Below are positions 32,250 through 40,762 of a stretch of DNA of 64,000 bases, piece by piece. Each line of letters begins with the position of its first letter. Position 1 is the stretch's first letter. The translations under genes were made by a program, and so were the position numbers. The DNA is from Phenylobacterium aquaticum (GTDB taxonomy: Bacteria > Pseudomonadota > Alphaproteobacteria > Caulobacterales > Caulobacteraceae): positions 1 through 64,000 of the forward strand of contig NZ_JALDPT010000021.1 of NCBI RefSeq assembly GCF_022695515.1. Direction: 5' to 3'. The notes below the pieces were generated by a model. That model was not told the DNA's origin. It did not search any database and saw only the letters and a list, made by a program, of their open reading frames with translations.

Positions 32250-33401
32250 ATGGCGGTGGTGCGCGAACCCTATGGTTTCGTCCATGCGGACACGAGCAAG
32301 CTGAAGGAGGTCTATGGCGGCCCCACCGGCCAGGTCTTCGTGGAGTGCATGCGCATCCGGCCGGAGACCGGCGCATCCAAGACCGTCATCCTGTTCAGCC
32401 ACCCGATCGGCGGCGGCTCGTTCCTGCCGCTGGTCAACGCCCTGGCCCATGGCGGGCGCCACGTCATCTATTGCAACCCGCGCTATCGCGGGAACGACAC
32501 CGCCCTGATCATGGAGAAGTGCGTCCTCGACCTCGGCGCCTGCATCGCCGACCTCAAGACCCGCTTCGGCTATGAGAAGGTGATCCTCGGCGGCTGGTCC
32601 GGCGGCGGCTCGCTGTCCCTGTTCTACCAGGACCAGGCCGAGCACCCGACGCTCACCGACACCCCGGCCGGCGACCCGGTGGACCTGGTAGGCGCAGGCC
32701 TCCAGCCCGCCGACGGGATCATGCTGCTGGCCGCCCATATCAGCCGCTCGGTGACCATGACCGAGTGGCTCGACCCCTCGATCCTGGACGAGGACAAGCC
32801 CTTCGAGCGCGACCGCGAGCTCAACATCTACGACCCCGCCTGCCCCAACCAGCCGCCCTATTCCGACGCCTTCGTGGCGAAGTTCCGGGCCGCCCAGATC
32901 GCCCGCAATCGTCGCATCACCGCCCGTGTGAAGGCCCAGCTGGCGGCCCTGAAGGCGGCCGGCGAGCCCGACGCCGAGCGGCCCTTCGTGGTCTATGGCA
33001 CCATGTGCGACGTCCGTTGGACCGACCCCGCCCAGGACCCCTCCGACCGCCGCCCCGGGACCTGCTATCTGGGGGAGCCGAAGATCGCCAATGACGGGCC
33101 CGTCGGCCTCGGCCGCTTCGCCACCCTGCGCTCCTGGCTCTCCCAATGGAGCTATGACGAGAGCCGCGCCAATGGAGTGGTCAACGCCGCCCACATCTCC
33201 TGCCCGGTGCTGGTGATCAACAACACCGCCGACCTCGCCTGCACCCCCAGCCACGCCGATCGGCTGTTCGCCGCGGTGGCGTCGAAGGACAAGGAGATCG
33301 TCCAGATCCAGGACGCCGATCACTATTACGTCGAGCGCAAGGACCTGCTGCCCAAGGCCGTGGCCACGGTCGGGGATTGGCTGGACCGGCACGGATTTTA
33401 G
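32250..33401 (+). CDS. alpha/beta-hydrolase fold protein
   Basis: A 383-residue soluble protein. The nucleophile elbow GGWSGGGSLSLFYQDQ contains GxSxG (G-W-S-G-G). VILFSHPIGGGSFLPL fits the oxyanion strand, and ISCPVLVINNTADLACTP plus QDADHYYVERKDLL supply the Asp and His region. It could be an esterase or hydrolase for a xenobiotic or fatty ester. It starts after GAGAACGAC and shares the TetR-controlled intergenic region. The 3' end overlaps the convergent DUF1330 gene by four bases. Confidence 0.82.
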   Translation: MAVVREPYGFVHADTSKLKEVYGGPTGQVFVECMRIRPETGASKTVILFSHPIGGGSFLPLVNALAHGGRHVIYCNPRYRGNDTALIMEKCVLDLGACIADLKTRFGYEKVILGGWSGGGSLSLFYQDQAEHPTLTDTPAGDPVDLVGAGLQPADGIMLLAAHISRSVTMTEWLDPSILDEDKPFERDRELNIYDPACPNQPPYSDAFVAKFRAAQIARNRRITARVKAQLAALKAAGEPDAERPFVVYGTMCDVRWTDPAQDPSDRRPGTCYLGEPKIANDGPVGLGRFATLRSWLSQWSYDESRANGVVNAAHISCPVLVINNTADLACTPSHADRLFAAVASKDKEIVQIQDADHYYVERKDLLPKAVATVGDWLDRHGF

Positions 33402-33688
33402 ATACAGCCCTCCACCAGGATCAGCTTGCTGACCGTGGTGCGTTCGCGGACGGCCTTCAGGCTCTGGAAGTCGGGGTCGTCCAGGAACGCGCGCGCGTGC
33501 TCCGACGAGGGAAATTCGAGGATGACCACCCGGTCCGGCGACCAGTCGCCCTCCATCACCTGGGGCTCGACGCCCCGGACAATGTAGCGGCCGCCATGCT
33601 TGGCGATGAAGGCCGGGACGCCTTCGACATAAGCCATGAAGCCCCTGAGATCGAGGACGGCGAAGTCCAGGACGAGATAGGCGGTCAT
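33398..33688 (-). CDS. DUF1330 family protein
   Basis: A 96-residue dimeric alpha/beta-barrel-like protein: FAVLDLRGFMAYVEGVPAFI, GGRYIVRGVEPQVMEGDWSP, and RVVILEFPSSEHARAFLDDP followed by DFQSLKAVRERTT. These are the DUF1330/EthD-type motifs. The function is unknown; members sometimes sit with aromatic or ester degradation genes. Start 33688 (MTAYLVLDFAVL) has an AGGGAGCTGTCTC ribosome-binding region. Confidence 0.85.
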   Translation of the reverse strand: MTAYLVLDFAVLDLRGFMAYVEGVPAFIAKHGGRYIVRGVEPQVMEGDWSPDRVVILEFPSSEHARAFLDDPDFQSLKAVRERTTVSKLILVEGCI

Positions 33689-33790
33689 GAGACAGCTCCC
33701 TGTTCGCAAGACGGCGCCCTCTGACGGAACCGCACGCCCGTGTCACGCGTATGGAAGGGCGAACCTCCCCAGCGCACAAGGAATTCCAAC

Positions 33791-33973
33791 ATGCACAAGG
33801 ACACCATCAAGGGCGCCGCCAAGGAAGCCGTCGGTTCGGCCAAGGAAGCCGTCGGCAAGGTGACCGGCAATGAGCGCCTGCAGGCCGAAGGCGTCGTCGA
33901 AAAGACCGCCGGCAAGGTCGAGAGGACCGTCGGCGATCTGAAAGACACCGCCCGGACCGCGCTGAAGAAATAA
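33791..33973 (+). CDS. CsbD-family stress protein
   Basis: A 60-residue Ala/Lys-rich helical protein. It starts MHKDTIKGAAKEAVGSAKEA and ends KDTARTALKK, with the CsbD core 'GKVTGNERLQAEG'. Members accumulate under general stress; the molecular role is unknown. Start 33791 is the ATG directly before the conserved DTIKGAAKE, preceded by AAGGAATTCCAAC as ribosome-binding site. Confidence 0.88.
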   Translation: MHKDTIKGAAKEAVGSAKEAVGKVTGNERLQAEGVVEKTAGKVERTVGDLKDTARTALKK

Positions 33974-34155
33974 CCCCACACCGTCCGTTTGCCGCCCCCC
34001 CAGAGTCTGGCGGTCGCCTGACATAGTCCCCCTCAGGTCGCCGGACTCGCATGCGGACGGAACAGGCAGGGCCGCGTCTTCACAGGCGCGGCCCTCGTCA
34101 TGTCTGGCCATCCCCGCGCGGGCGCCCTCCTATGGCGACCTGGGTGGGGTGGGTC

Positions 34156-35763
34156 ATGCGCAGGGCGATCGGCGGACTTGTCGCGGGGGTGGTGCTGATG
34201 GCGGCGATGACGGGCTCCAGCGGCCACGCGGCGGAGGATCCCGCCTTCGCGAGCTTCGCCCAGCAGCAGGCGGCGATGGCCGCGGGCCAGACCAGCGCCG
34301 AGCGCCTGGTGCAGGCTTATCTCGCCCGAATCGCGGCCCTGGACCATGCGGGCCCCAGACTCAACAGCGTCATCGCCCTCAACCCCCACGCCCTGGCCGA
34401 CGCCCGCGCGCTCGACGCCGAGCGCAAGGCCGGCCATGTGCGCGGCCCCCTGCACGGGGTGGTGATCCTGTTGAAAGACAATATCGAGTCGGCCGACGAC
34501 ACCGCCACCACCGCCGGCTCCCTGGCGCTGAAGGACAATGTTACCAACCGCGACGCGCCCCTGGTCAAGCGCCTGACCGACGCCGGCGCCGTGATCCTGG
34601 GCAAGACCAATCTGTCTGAATGGGCGAACTATCGCTCCACCCGCTCGATCAGCGGCTGGAGCGGCGTGGGCGGGCTGGTGCGCAATCCGCACGCGCTGGA
34701 CCGCAGCGCCTGCGGCTCCAGCGCCGGGTCCGGCGCGGCGGTCGCCGCCGCCCTCGCCTCCGCGGCGATCGGCACCGAGACGGACGGTTCGGTCACCTGC
34801 CCCGCCACCATGAACGGCATTGTCGGGCTGAAGCCCACCGTGGGCCTGGTCTCCCGCACCCACATCATCCCGATCTCGGCCAGCCAGGACACGGCCGGGC
34901 CCATGACCCGCCACGTCGCGGACGCCGCGGCCCTGCTCACCGCCATGGCGGGCTCCGATCCCGCCGACCCGGCCACGGCCGCCGCCGATCAACACAAGAC
35001 CGACTATCTGAAGGCTCTGGACGCCTCCGCCCTGAAGGGCGCCCGGATCGGCGTCCTGCGCACGACCGCCGGCCGCTCGCCCGACACCGACGCCGTGTTC
35101 GAGCGGGCGCTCGCCGCCCTGAAGGGGGCCGGCGCCACCCTCGTGGAGGTCAAGGCCCCCGACTCCGCCGCCATGGCGGCGGCCGAAAGCCTGGTGCTGC
35201 AGGTGGAGTTCAAGGCCGGGATCAACACCTATCTGGCCTCGACCTCGCCCGACCGGGTTAAGACCCGCACCCTGGCCGACCTGATCGCCTTCAATGCCGC
35301 CAGCCCGCGCGAACTCGCCCTCTTCGGCCAGGAGAGCTTCGAGCGGAGTCAGGCCGGCCCGGGCCTGGACGACCCGGCCTATCTGAAGGCGAAGGCCGAC
35401 GCCAAGCGCCTGGCCGGGCCCGAGGGCATCGACCGGCTCCTGGCCGAGGCCAAGGTCGAGGTGCTGGTCGCCGAGAGCGGCGGCCCGAGTTCGGTGGTCG
35501 ACCCGGTGAACGGCAGCAAATGGCTGGGCTCGGCCTCGGGTATGCCGGCGGTGGCGGGATATCCGCACCTCACCGTGCCCATGGGCCAGGTCTCGGGCCT
35601 ACCCGTGGGCTTGTCGTTCATTGGCCCGGCCTGGTCGGAAGCCCGACTGCTGTCGCTCGGCTACGCCTTCGAGCAGGGGACCCAGGCGAGGATCACCCCG
35701 GCGTTCCTGCCCTCGGTGAGTGTGAGCTCGCCTTACGAGGCGGCGTTCGCGCCGGTGAAGTGA
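34156..35763 (+). CDS. amidase (amidase-signature family), exported
   Basis: About 535 residues. The N-terminus MRRAIGGLVAGVVLMAAMTG then SSGHAAED looks like a signal peptide. The amidase-signature triad is present: LLKDNIESADDTATTAGS (catalytic Lys), DRSACGSSAGSGAAVAAALA (cis-Ser), and TETDGSVTCPATMNGIVGLK (nucleophile Ser). It hydrolyses an unidentified amide in the periplasm. Start 34156 follows a GGTGGGGTGGG ribosome-binding sequence; an ATG at 34132 is an alternative. Confidence 0.88.
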   Translation: MRRAIGGLVAGVVLMAAMTGSSGHAAEDPAFASFAQQQAAMAAGQTSAERLVQAYLARIAALDHAGPRLNSVIALNPHALADARALDAERKAGHVRGPLHGVVILLKDNIESADDTATTAGSLALKDNVTNRDAPLVKRLTDAGAVILGKTNLSEWANYRSTRSISGWSGVGGLVRNPHALDRSACGSSAGSGAAVAAALASAAIGTETDGSVTCPATMNGIVGLKPTVGLVSRTHIIPISASQDTAGPMTRHVADAAALLTAMAGSDPADPATAAADQHKTDYLKALDASALKGARIGVLRTTAGRSPDTDAVFERALAALKGAGATLVEVKAPDSAAMAAAESLVLQVEFKAGINTYLASTSPDRVKTRTLADLIAFNAASPRELALFGQESFERSQAGPGLDDPAYLKAKADAKRLAGPEGIDRLLAEAKVEVLVAESGGPSSVVDPVNGSKWLGSASGMPAVAGYPHLTVPMGQVSGLPVGLSFIGPAWSEARLLSLGYAFEQGTQARITPAFLPSVSVSSPYEAAFAPVK

Positions 35764-35768
35764 GGGGC

Positions 35769-36131
35769 CTAAGGTTGGCCTCTCGCGGGAATGTGCCGCG
35801 CAAGATCCATGGCCTCATGCAAGATGCGCATGACCCGGACTTCAGCCGCATCAAATTCATAGAGGATCAGGTGCCGGGGATCTGAGACGATGGTCCCGGC
35901 GACCCGCGCGCGCTGCCGACTGTGCCTCAGGTGGTAGACGTAAACCCCGGCGGCCAGGTCCGGTCGCAATTGGCTCCCGACCGCTTTCGGGTCGTCCAAG
36001 AGGTCGCGAAGCGCCACATCGAGCAGGGCGCTGTAACGGCGGCGAGCCTGTTGACCAAAGACCTCCCCGCTTCGTGCGAGGATTCCCGCAACATCGACTC
36101 GGCCTTCCAAGGAAAGGATCAGGCGACGCAT
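35769..36131 (-). CDS. parE: ParE/RelE-family toxin
   Basis: A 120-residue protein, longer than typical ParE (about 95-100). It has the family layout: LEGRVDVAGILARSGEVFGQ, a middle region GSQLRPDLAAGVYVYHLRHS, and VSDPRHLILYEFDAAEVRVM then RILHEAMDL. It probably inhibits DNA gyrase or the ribosome. The antitoxin gene lies 12 bp upstream on the same strand. Confidence 0.85.
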   Translation of the reverse strand: MRRLILSLEGRVDVAGILARSGEVFGQQARRRYSALLDVALRDLLDDPKAVGSQLRPDLAAGVYVYHLRHSRQRARVAGTIVSDPRHLILYEFDAAEVRVMRILHEAMDLARHIPARGQP

Positions 36132-36143
36132 GGCGCGATCCGT

Positions 36144-36416
36144 TCAGTCTGTTTCGAAATCGCCGAGACTTTCTAGAAAACCTGCGATCTCATGGGCCTC
36201 AAGGCTAATGAACCGACCGGCCTCAATATCCCTGCGCCCCACGGCGATCGCCTGGCGCAGCGCCTCCAGCTTCAACTCATCCTCTTGCTGCTGGCGTTCA
36301 AGCAGGCGCAGCGCCTCGCGAACCACCTCGCTGGCGTTCTGGAAGCGGCCGGACTCGACATTCATGTCGATGAACTGGGCCAGATGATCGGTGAGATTGA
36401 CGTTGCGCGCGGTCAC
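36144..36416 (-). CDS. parD: ParD-family antitoxin
   Basis: A 90-residue protein with a ribbon-helix-helix N-terminus (MTARNVNLTDHLAQFIDMNV; ESGRFQNASEVVREALRLLE) and an acidic C-terminal toxin-binding part. It represses its own promoter and blocks ParE. It is the only intact, complete toxin-antitoxin pair in the window. Confidence 0.92.
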   Translation of the reverse strand: MTARNVNLTDHLAQFIDMNVESGRFQNASEVVREALRLLERQQQEDELKLEALRQAIAVGRRDIEAGRFISLEAHEIAGFLESLGDFETD

Positions 36417-36487
36417 GATGAGGCTCCCTCGACCTCATCAGACTAGAATTGCTGTCAATCTTTGACAACAGGCCGGCAGGCCACCGC

Positions 36488-36646
36488 CTAGTGCGGCCGC
36501 AGCACGTCGATCGGCGGCGGCGGGGGGATCACGCGGCTGGGCGCGGGCGCCGTCGGGTGGGGAATATGCCGGGGCTCGGAGGCGCAGGCGGCCAGGGCCG
36601 AGAGCGTCAGGCCCGCGGCGGCGACGAGCAGGAGCCGGCTCAGCAC
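36488..36646 (-). CDS. small Pro-rich lipoprotein, GTG start
   Basis: A 52-residue protein: signal VLSRLLLVAAAGLTLSALAA followed by C (lipobox LSALAAC), then SEPRHIPHPTAPAPSRVIPP and VLRPH. The GTG overlaps the stop of the preceding gene (7 bp), so it is translationally coupled and last in a four-gene operon. Function unknown; probably anchored in the outer membrane. Confidence 0.6.
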   Translation of the reverse strand: MLSRLLLVAAAGLTLSALAACASEPRHIPHPTAPAPSRVIPPPPPIDVLRPH

Positions 36647-37257
36647 TTGAGGGCCCCGATGCCGACCATGCCGTTCTGAGCGCCCAGGCCGATGACATGG
36701 TCGCCCACCGCCACCCCGACCGCAGCCGAGTCACGGCCGGCCGCCAGGGTCGGGCCAAGCACCGCCATGTCGCCGCGATTGCCGGCGAACAGGCCCAGGC
36801 CCAGCTTGAAGCAGTCATGCTCGCGCATCAGGCTGCCATCGCCGTCCATGCGCCAGGTCTGGCCGGTGCGGCCGTCGAAGCCGGTGATCTGGGCGCTGTC
36901 GCCCACCGGACGGATCGAATAGGCGTCGCCGCCGGGCGTACCGTCCACGGTGCAGACTTCCGGCGTGCCATGCTGGCCCAGATCGCCGGCCACGTGGGCG
37001 GCCGAGCGGGTGCGCGGGTTATAGGCGGTGACTTCGGTGCGCTGGGTCTGGTCGACGAAGACCTGGGTCCCACTGCGCGAGTCGTAGGTCATGATGTCGG
37101 GGGCCTGGCCGGTCAGGGCCTGTTGCCCGCAGCCGCCGCCGGCGCCGCGCCCTGGGCCGGGTTGGGCGACCGCCGGAGCGGTCCAGATCAGGCAGCTGGA
37201 CGCGACCGTCACCGCCGCGGCGAGGAGCGCCGTCGTCTTGCGGGGGGAAATCGTCAT
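36640..37257 (-). CDS. exported protein of unknown function, part of an envelope operon
   Basis: A 205-residue protein with a signal peptide (MTISPRKTTALLAAAVTVAS then SCLIWTAPAVAQ). The mature part is Gly-rich with four cysteines and short repeated beta-strand-like elements (DIMTYDSRSGTQVFVDQTQR; GFDGRTGQTWRMDGDGSL). Its start overlaps the end of the upstream beta-helix gene by ATGA. I do not recognise the family. Confidence 0.65.
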   Translation of the reverse strand: MTISPRKTTALLAAAVTVASSCLIWTAPAVAQPGPGRGAGGGCGQQALTGQAPDIMTYDSRSGTQVFVDQTQRTEVTAYNPRTRSAAHVAGDLGQHGTPEVCTVDGTPGGDAYSIRPVGDSAQITGFDGRTGQTWRMDGDGSLMREHDCFKLGLGLFAGNRGDMAVLGPTLAAGRDSAAVGVAVGDHVIGLGAQNGMVGIGALKC

Positions 37258-38720
37258 TTCGGAGATCCTCCTTGGCTCGCGCCACGGGAATTGGGGGCGG
37301 CGCCCCCGTTGGAATAGGGGCCGGCGCCCGGCAGCGGCGCGGCGACCGAGGGACGACCGGCCGGGGCGTAGGCGGCCGGGGCCGAAGGCGGGCCGCCCTT
37401 GAAGCTCGGGGTGGCCAGAGCCTCCTGCTCGCTGTCGAGCACAGCCTGGAAGCTGTCGAAGGTCGGCAGGGTGGTGCGGGTATGGCCGCCGCCCAGTTCC
37501 GGCGCCTCGAACCAGGGGCGGCAGGTCAGGGCGCCTTCGAAGAAGCCGCTCTTCAGGGCCGCGCAGCCGTCCTTGGCCGCGAACACGGTGTTGTCGACGC
37601 TCCGCACCTGGGCCCCGCGTTCGGCGAAGATGCCCGAGCGCATCACGCCCTGGATCCGGGCCTGGGACACGTAAGTTGTCCCGGCGGCGGCATAGACCCC
37701 AACCTCGTCGGCGCTGAGCAGGGCCTTGGAGACGCGGGTGGTCGGACCTTCGACCAGCAGGGCCCAGTCGGCGCCGGTGATCGAGGGGCTGCGCAGATTG
37801 ACCTCGCCGGCGCCGGACACATAGGCCCCGCGCGAGAAGCCGTTGATGTCCAGGCCGCTGACCTCGATCAGCTGCGAGGCGCCGACCTCGGTCAGCACCA
37901 GACCCGCCGAGGCGGCCGAGCGCTGCGATCCGGTCCAGTCGTCGAGCCGCACCAGTTCCAGGTCGTCGATCTTGACGTCGTCGGTGGGCGTGGCCTTCAA
38001 GCCGATCACCGCGGCGCCGATGGTGACGTGGTTGATCTTCAGACGGCCGCGGGTGGTCACGGCCGGCGCCTGGCTGCGGGAGACGATCCGGCTGTCGGCC
38101 AGGGTCAGCTTGCTGTCGCCGGCCAGCGCAATGGCGCCGCCCGCGCCCGAATAGGCCAGGCTGGTGTTGTAGAGGTTGAGTTCGTCGGTCTGGCCCAGGA
38201 TGCAGGGGGCCTCGGCGCCCTCGGCCTGGCCGATGGTCAGGTCCTGGAGGGTCACCCAGATGGCCGGGGCCAGGCGCAAACAGGGCTGGCCGGGGGGCGC
38301 GATGAGCAGGGGGCGGGCGAAGCTCAGGGGCGCGCGGGCGTCGCCCACGATGCGCACCGGGCGATTGACGACCACCGCCTCCTCGCAGGCGCGGCCATTG
38401 GACGAGGTGAGCGTAATGGTCGCCCCGTTCCAGCTGCGCTCGATCGTGTCGCTGATCTGGCCGGGCCAGGCATAGGCGCAGTCGATATAGGTCGAGGGGT
38501 AGTAGCTGCGGGTGTTGCCGTAGCCATAGCCCGGCTTCCGGCGATGGGTGGTCCCCTTGCAGCGGATGTCGGGATTGGTCAGCAGGCCGAAGCAGGGCCG
38601 GATCACCGCGTCCACGCGGGCGTCGGGGGCGGCCAGGGCCGGAGCCGGCGCGACGATATCGGCCGCCAGGATCAGGGCCAGGGCGATGAGGCCGTTGAGC
38701 AGATTACGCATGAGGGTCAT
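37254..38720 (-). CDS. exported parallel beta-helix protein
   Basis: A 488-residue protein with a signal peptide (MTLMRNLLNGLIALALILAA, then DIVAPAPALAA). A Cys-rich N-terminal section (IRPCFGLLTNPDIRCKGTTH) is followed by repeating strands typical of right-handed beta-helices: LKINHVTIGAAVIGLKATPT, LIEVSGLDINGFSRGAYVSG, and VSKALLSADEVGVYAAAGTT. The tail is Pro/Gly/Ala-rich (from about residue 440). Its ATG directly follows the stop of the Sel1 gene. The function is not known; envelope or polysaccharide-related roles are inference. Confidence 0.75.
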   Translation of the reverse strand: MTLMRNLLNGLIALALILAADIVAPAPALAAPDARVDAVIRPCFGLLTNPDIRCKGTTHRRKPGYGYGNTRSYYPSTYIDCAYAWPGQISDTIERSWNGATITLTSSNGRACEEAVVVNRPVRIVGDARAPLSFARPLLIAPPGQPCLRLAPAIWVTLQDLTIGQAEGAEAPCILGQTDELNLYNTSLAYSGAGGAIALAGDSKLTLADSRIVSRSQAPAVTTRGRLKINHVTIGAAVIGLKATPTDDVKIDDLELVRLDDWTGSQRSAASAGLVLTEVGASQLIEVSGLDINGFSRGAYVSGAGEVNLRSPSITGADWALLVEGPTTRVSKALLSADEVGVYAAAGTTYVSQARIQGVMRSGIFAERGAQVRSVDNTVFAAKDGCAALKSGFFEGALTCRPWFEAPELGGGHTRTTLPTFDSFQAVLDSEQEALATPSFKGGPPSAPAAYAPAGRPSVAAPLPGAGPYSNGGAAPNSRGASQGGSPK

Positions 38721-40393
38721 CTATCTGTACCCCTCGCTTTGGGGCCGCACGGGACGGATCGTCAGACTGTCAGGCCGGCCCGGGCCGGGCCTCTGAGGCG
38801 GACCATAGCCGCCGGCGCCCTGACGCGGGCCGCCACCGATGTCCTGGCCGTAGCCGCCGGACGGGCCGGGACCATAGCCGCCGCCGGGCCCCTGGCTTGG
38901 GCCGTAGCCGCCGCCCTGGCCATAGGGCTCGCGGACCGGGCGCCGTTCGCCATCGTCCTGGTAGGAGCCGTAGCCGTCGCGTTGGGGTTGGCCGGAAACC
39001 TGGGCCAGCACGTTGCGCAGGCGGGTCACCGAAGGGCTGAAGCCGGAGAGCGCGGAGTCGATCTGGTAGACCACCGCCTGGGCGCGGTCCTGGTCGGCGA
39101 TGCCCGCCACGCCGAGCGAGAAATAGGTCGACATGGCGTACTTGGCTTCCGGGCTGCCCTGCTTCTCGGCTTCCGAGAACCAGTGGAAGGCGCGGGCGTA
39201 GTCACGCGGCACGCCGACGCCCTCGGCGTACATCACCGCCAGCACCAGTTGGGAGTTGGGCGAGCCGTTGACCGCCGCGTACTGGATGGCGCGAACCTTC
39301 TCCAGCGGGCTCAGGCGGCCTGTGCCCGGCCGGCCCAGCATGCCCTGCATGGCGCTGGCTTCCGCCGACCCCAGCTGGTTCTCATGCTGCGGCGGACGCG
39401 GGGTGATCCGCAGATAGGTGAGCGCCCGCCCGACATGGATGAAGGGCAGTTCGTTGATGCGGCCGAGCGCCACGGCGCCCGCCTCCCCGGCGGCGTCGCT
39501 TTCGTCCGAATGGGGCACGCCGGAGGCCGGGGCCTCGGGCGGATAGAACTCGTAGGGCGGGACCCAGCGCACGGCGGTGGCCTGGGCGTCGGCCGCGAGC
39601 GCCGCCCGCTCGGGCGAGGACCGCTCGAAGTCCTTCAGCATCACATAGCCGGCCACGTCGCCGGCCTGGGTGGCCAGGTAATTGTAGAGATAGACGTCGA
39701 CGTCGTTGCGTGTGAACAGGGTCGCTGAAGCCGGCGGCTTCACGCGCGTCAAGTCCTTGGGATTGATCGGTGAATTGTCCGGCGGGTCGCCGAACGGTCC
39801 GAAGGACACGTCATGCAGGCGCGCCAGGGTGCGGAAGCCATAGGCGCCCTGGGTCGAGAGCACATAGATCACCCGGTTGCGCACGTCCTGGCGCTCGTCG
39901 GAGCTCATCAGGTTCAGCAGCCGCTCAAGGGCGTAATAGGCGCCGCGGCGCTCGGCCGTGCGGCAGTCGGTGACCTTGCGCGGGCCGCGCTCGTTCGGGC
40001 GCCGATCGGATAGGGCACGATCGGCGAATAGCCGTCGGGATTGGACAGGGCGAGCTCGTACCAGACCGCGGCTTCCACCGGGTCTTCCAGGTTGCGCTCG
40101 CGCGCGTCGCGGCCGGAATAGCGGCGGGCGAGATCGATCTGGGCGAAGAAGTCGCCGTGGAACGCCTGGCGGCGCAGGAAGCGGACGTCCTGCTCCTGGG
40201 CGTTGAACTGGGGCGCGACGCCGATCGGACCCTGCGGCCTGGGACAGGTCGCGTTGGCCGCGGCGAATCGAGAGCCTGGACCATTGGGGGGCTGGCAGCC
40301 GCCCATCAACGGCACCAGACCCGCCATCACCAAAATCGTGAGCGCTCTGCGCCCCCACCGGCGGGCGTCCAGGGCAGCTTCATGTCGGTCCAT
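38721..40393 (-). CDS. Sel1/TPR-like repeat lipoprotein with one apparent 1-bp deletion
   Basis: About 557 residues when joined. The N-terminus is a lipoprotein signal ending GLVPLMGGC at about residue 34. Repeats follow: FHGDFFAQIDLARRYSGRDA, AAVWYELAL, then AAVNGSPNSQLVLAVMYAEG and YARAFHWFSEAEKQGSPEAK, typical of Sel1-like alpha/alpha repeats. The C-terminus is a Gly/Pro/Tyr-rich tail (GGGYGPSQGPGGGYGPG). The frame breaks at about 40003-40007 in GGCGCC, where restoring one base joins PYPIG to RPNERGPRKVTDCRTAERR. First gene of an envelope operon. Confidence 0.75.
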
Positions 40394-40762
40394 GCGCTCC
40401 CCCAAGCGTTAACCATAATTCCACAGCTTCACTAGCGTCTCTGGACCGCTGTCTGTCAAGCGCTCCAGCAACGCTTTGCACTCTGAACAGATTCACCTGA
40501 CAGGTACATGAACAGCTTGAGGGGGCGCCAAGCCTTGGAATGTCCCGATTTCGCCTGTGAGGCGAAGTCAAACTCAATCAAGAAGTTCTTCGCGGCTCAC
40601 GGGAAAACATTGCCGACGGGACTTGAGATCAGTGAGACAGTACTTTGTTGCTTGACTATGGTTGCGACCTGTTCAGTCGCCAAGACTTCCACGCCTTCGA
40701 TTCGGGGGACTGATCGGGCGTGAAGGCGCCCCTCCCCGTCGCCGGAGAGGGGCGTCCGATCC
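40394..40762. other. intergenic region with lower GC and a hairpin
   Basis: No convincing gene. At 40727-40754 there is an 8-bp hairpin (CGCCCCTC / GAGGGGCG) just after the end of the minus-strand acyl-CoA dehydrogenase gene, a possible weak terminator without a T-run. A 71-codon open frame at 40508-40723 has poor codon use and no recognisable domain. The promoter of the Sel1 operon must lie near 40400-40470. Confidence 0.45.

Noticed and set aside
37272..39728. Long plus-strand open frame opposite the beta-helix and Sel1 genes
   Set aside because: Antisense to two genes with signal peptides and repeat structure; no recognisable motif.
40508..40723. 71-codon plus-strand open frame in the gap before the acyl-CoA dehydrogenase gene
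   Set aside because: No domain, poor start context and atypical codon use; no evidence that it is a gene.
40727..40754. Strong terminator of the acyl-CoA dehydrogenase operon
   Set aside because: The hairpin has only 8 paired bases and no T-run, so I noted it only within the intergenic entry.
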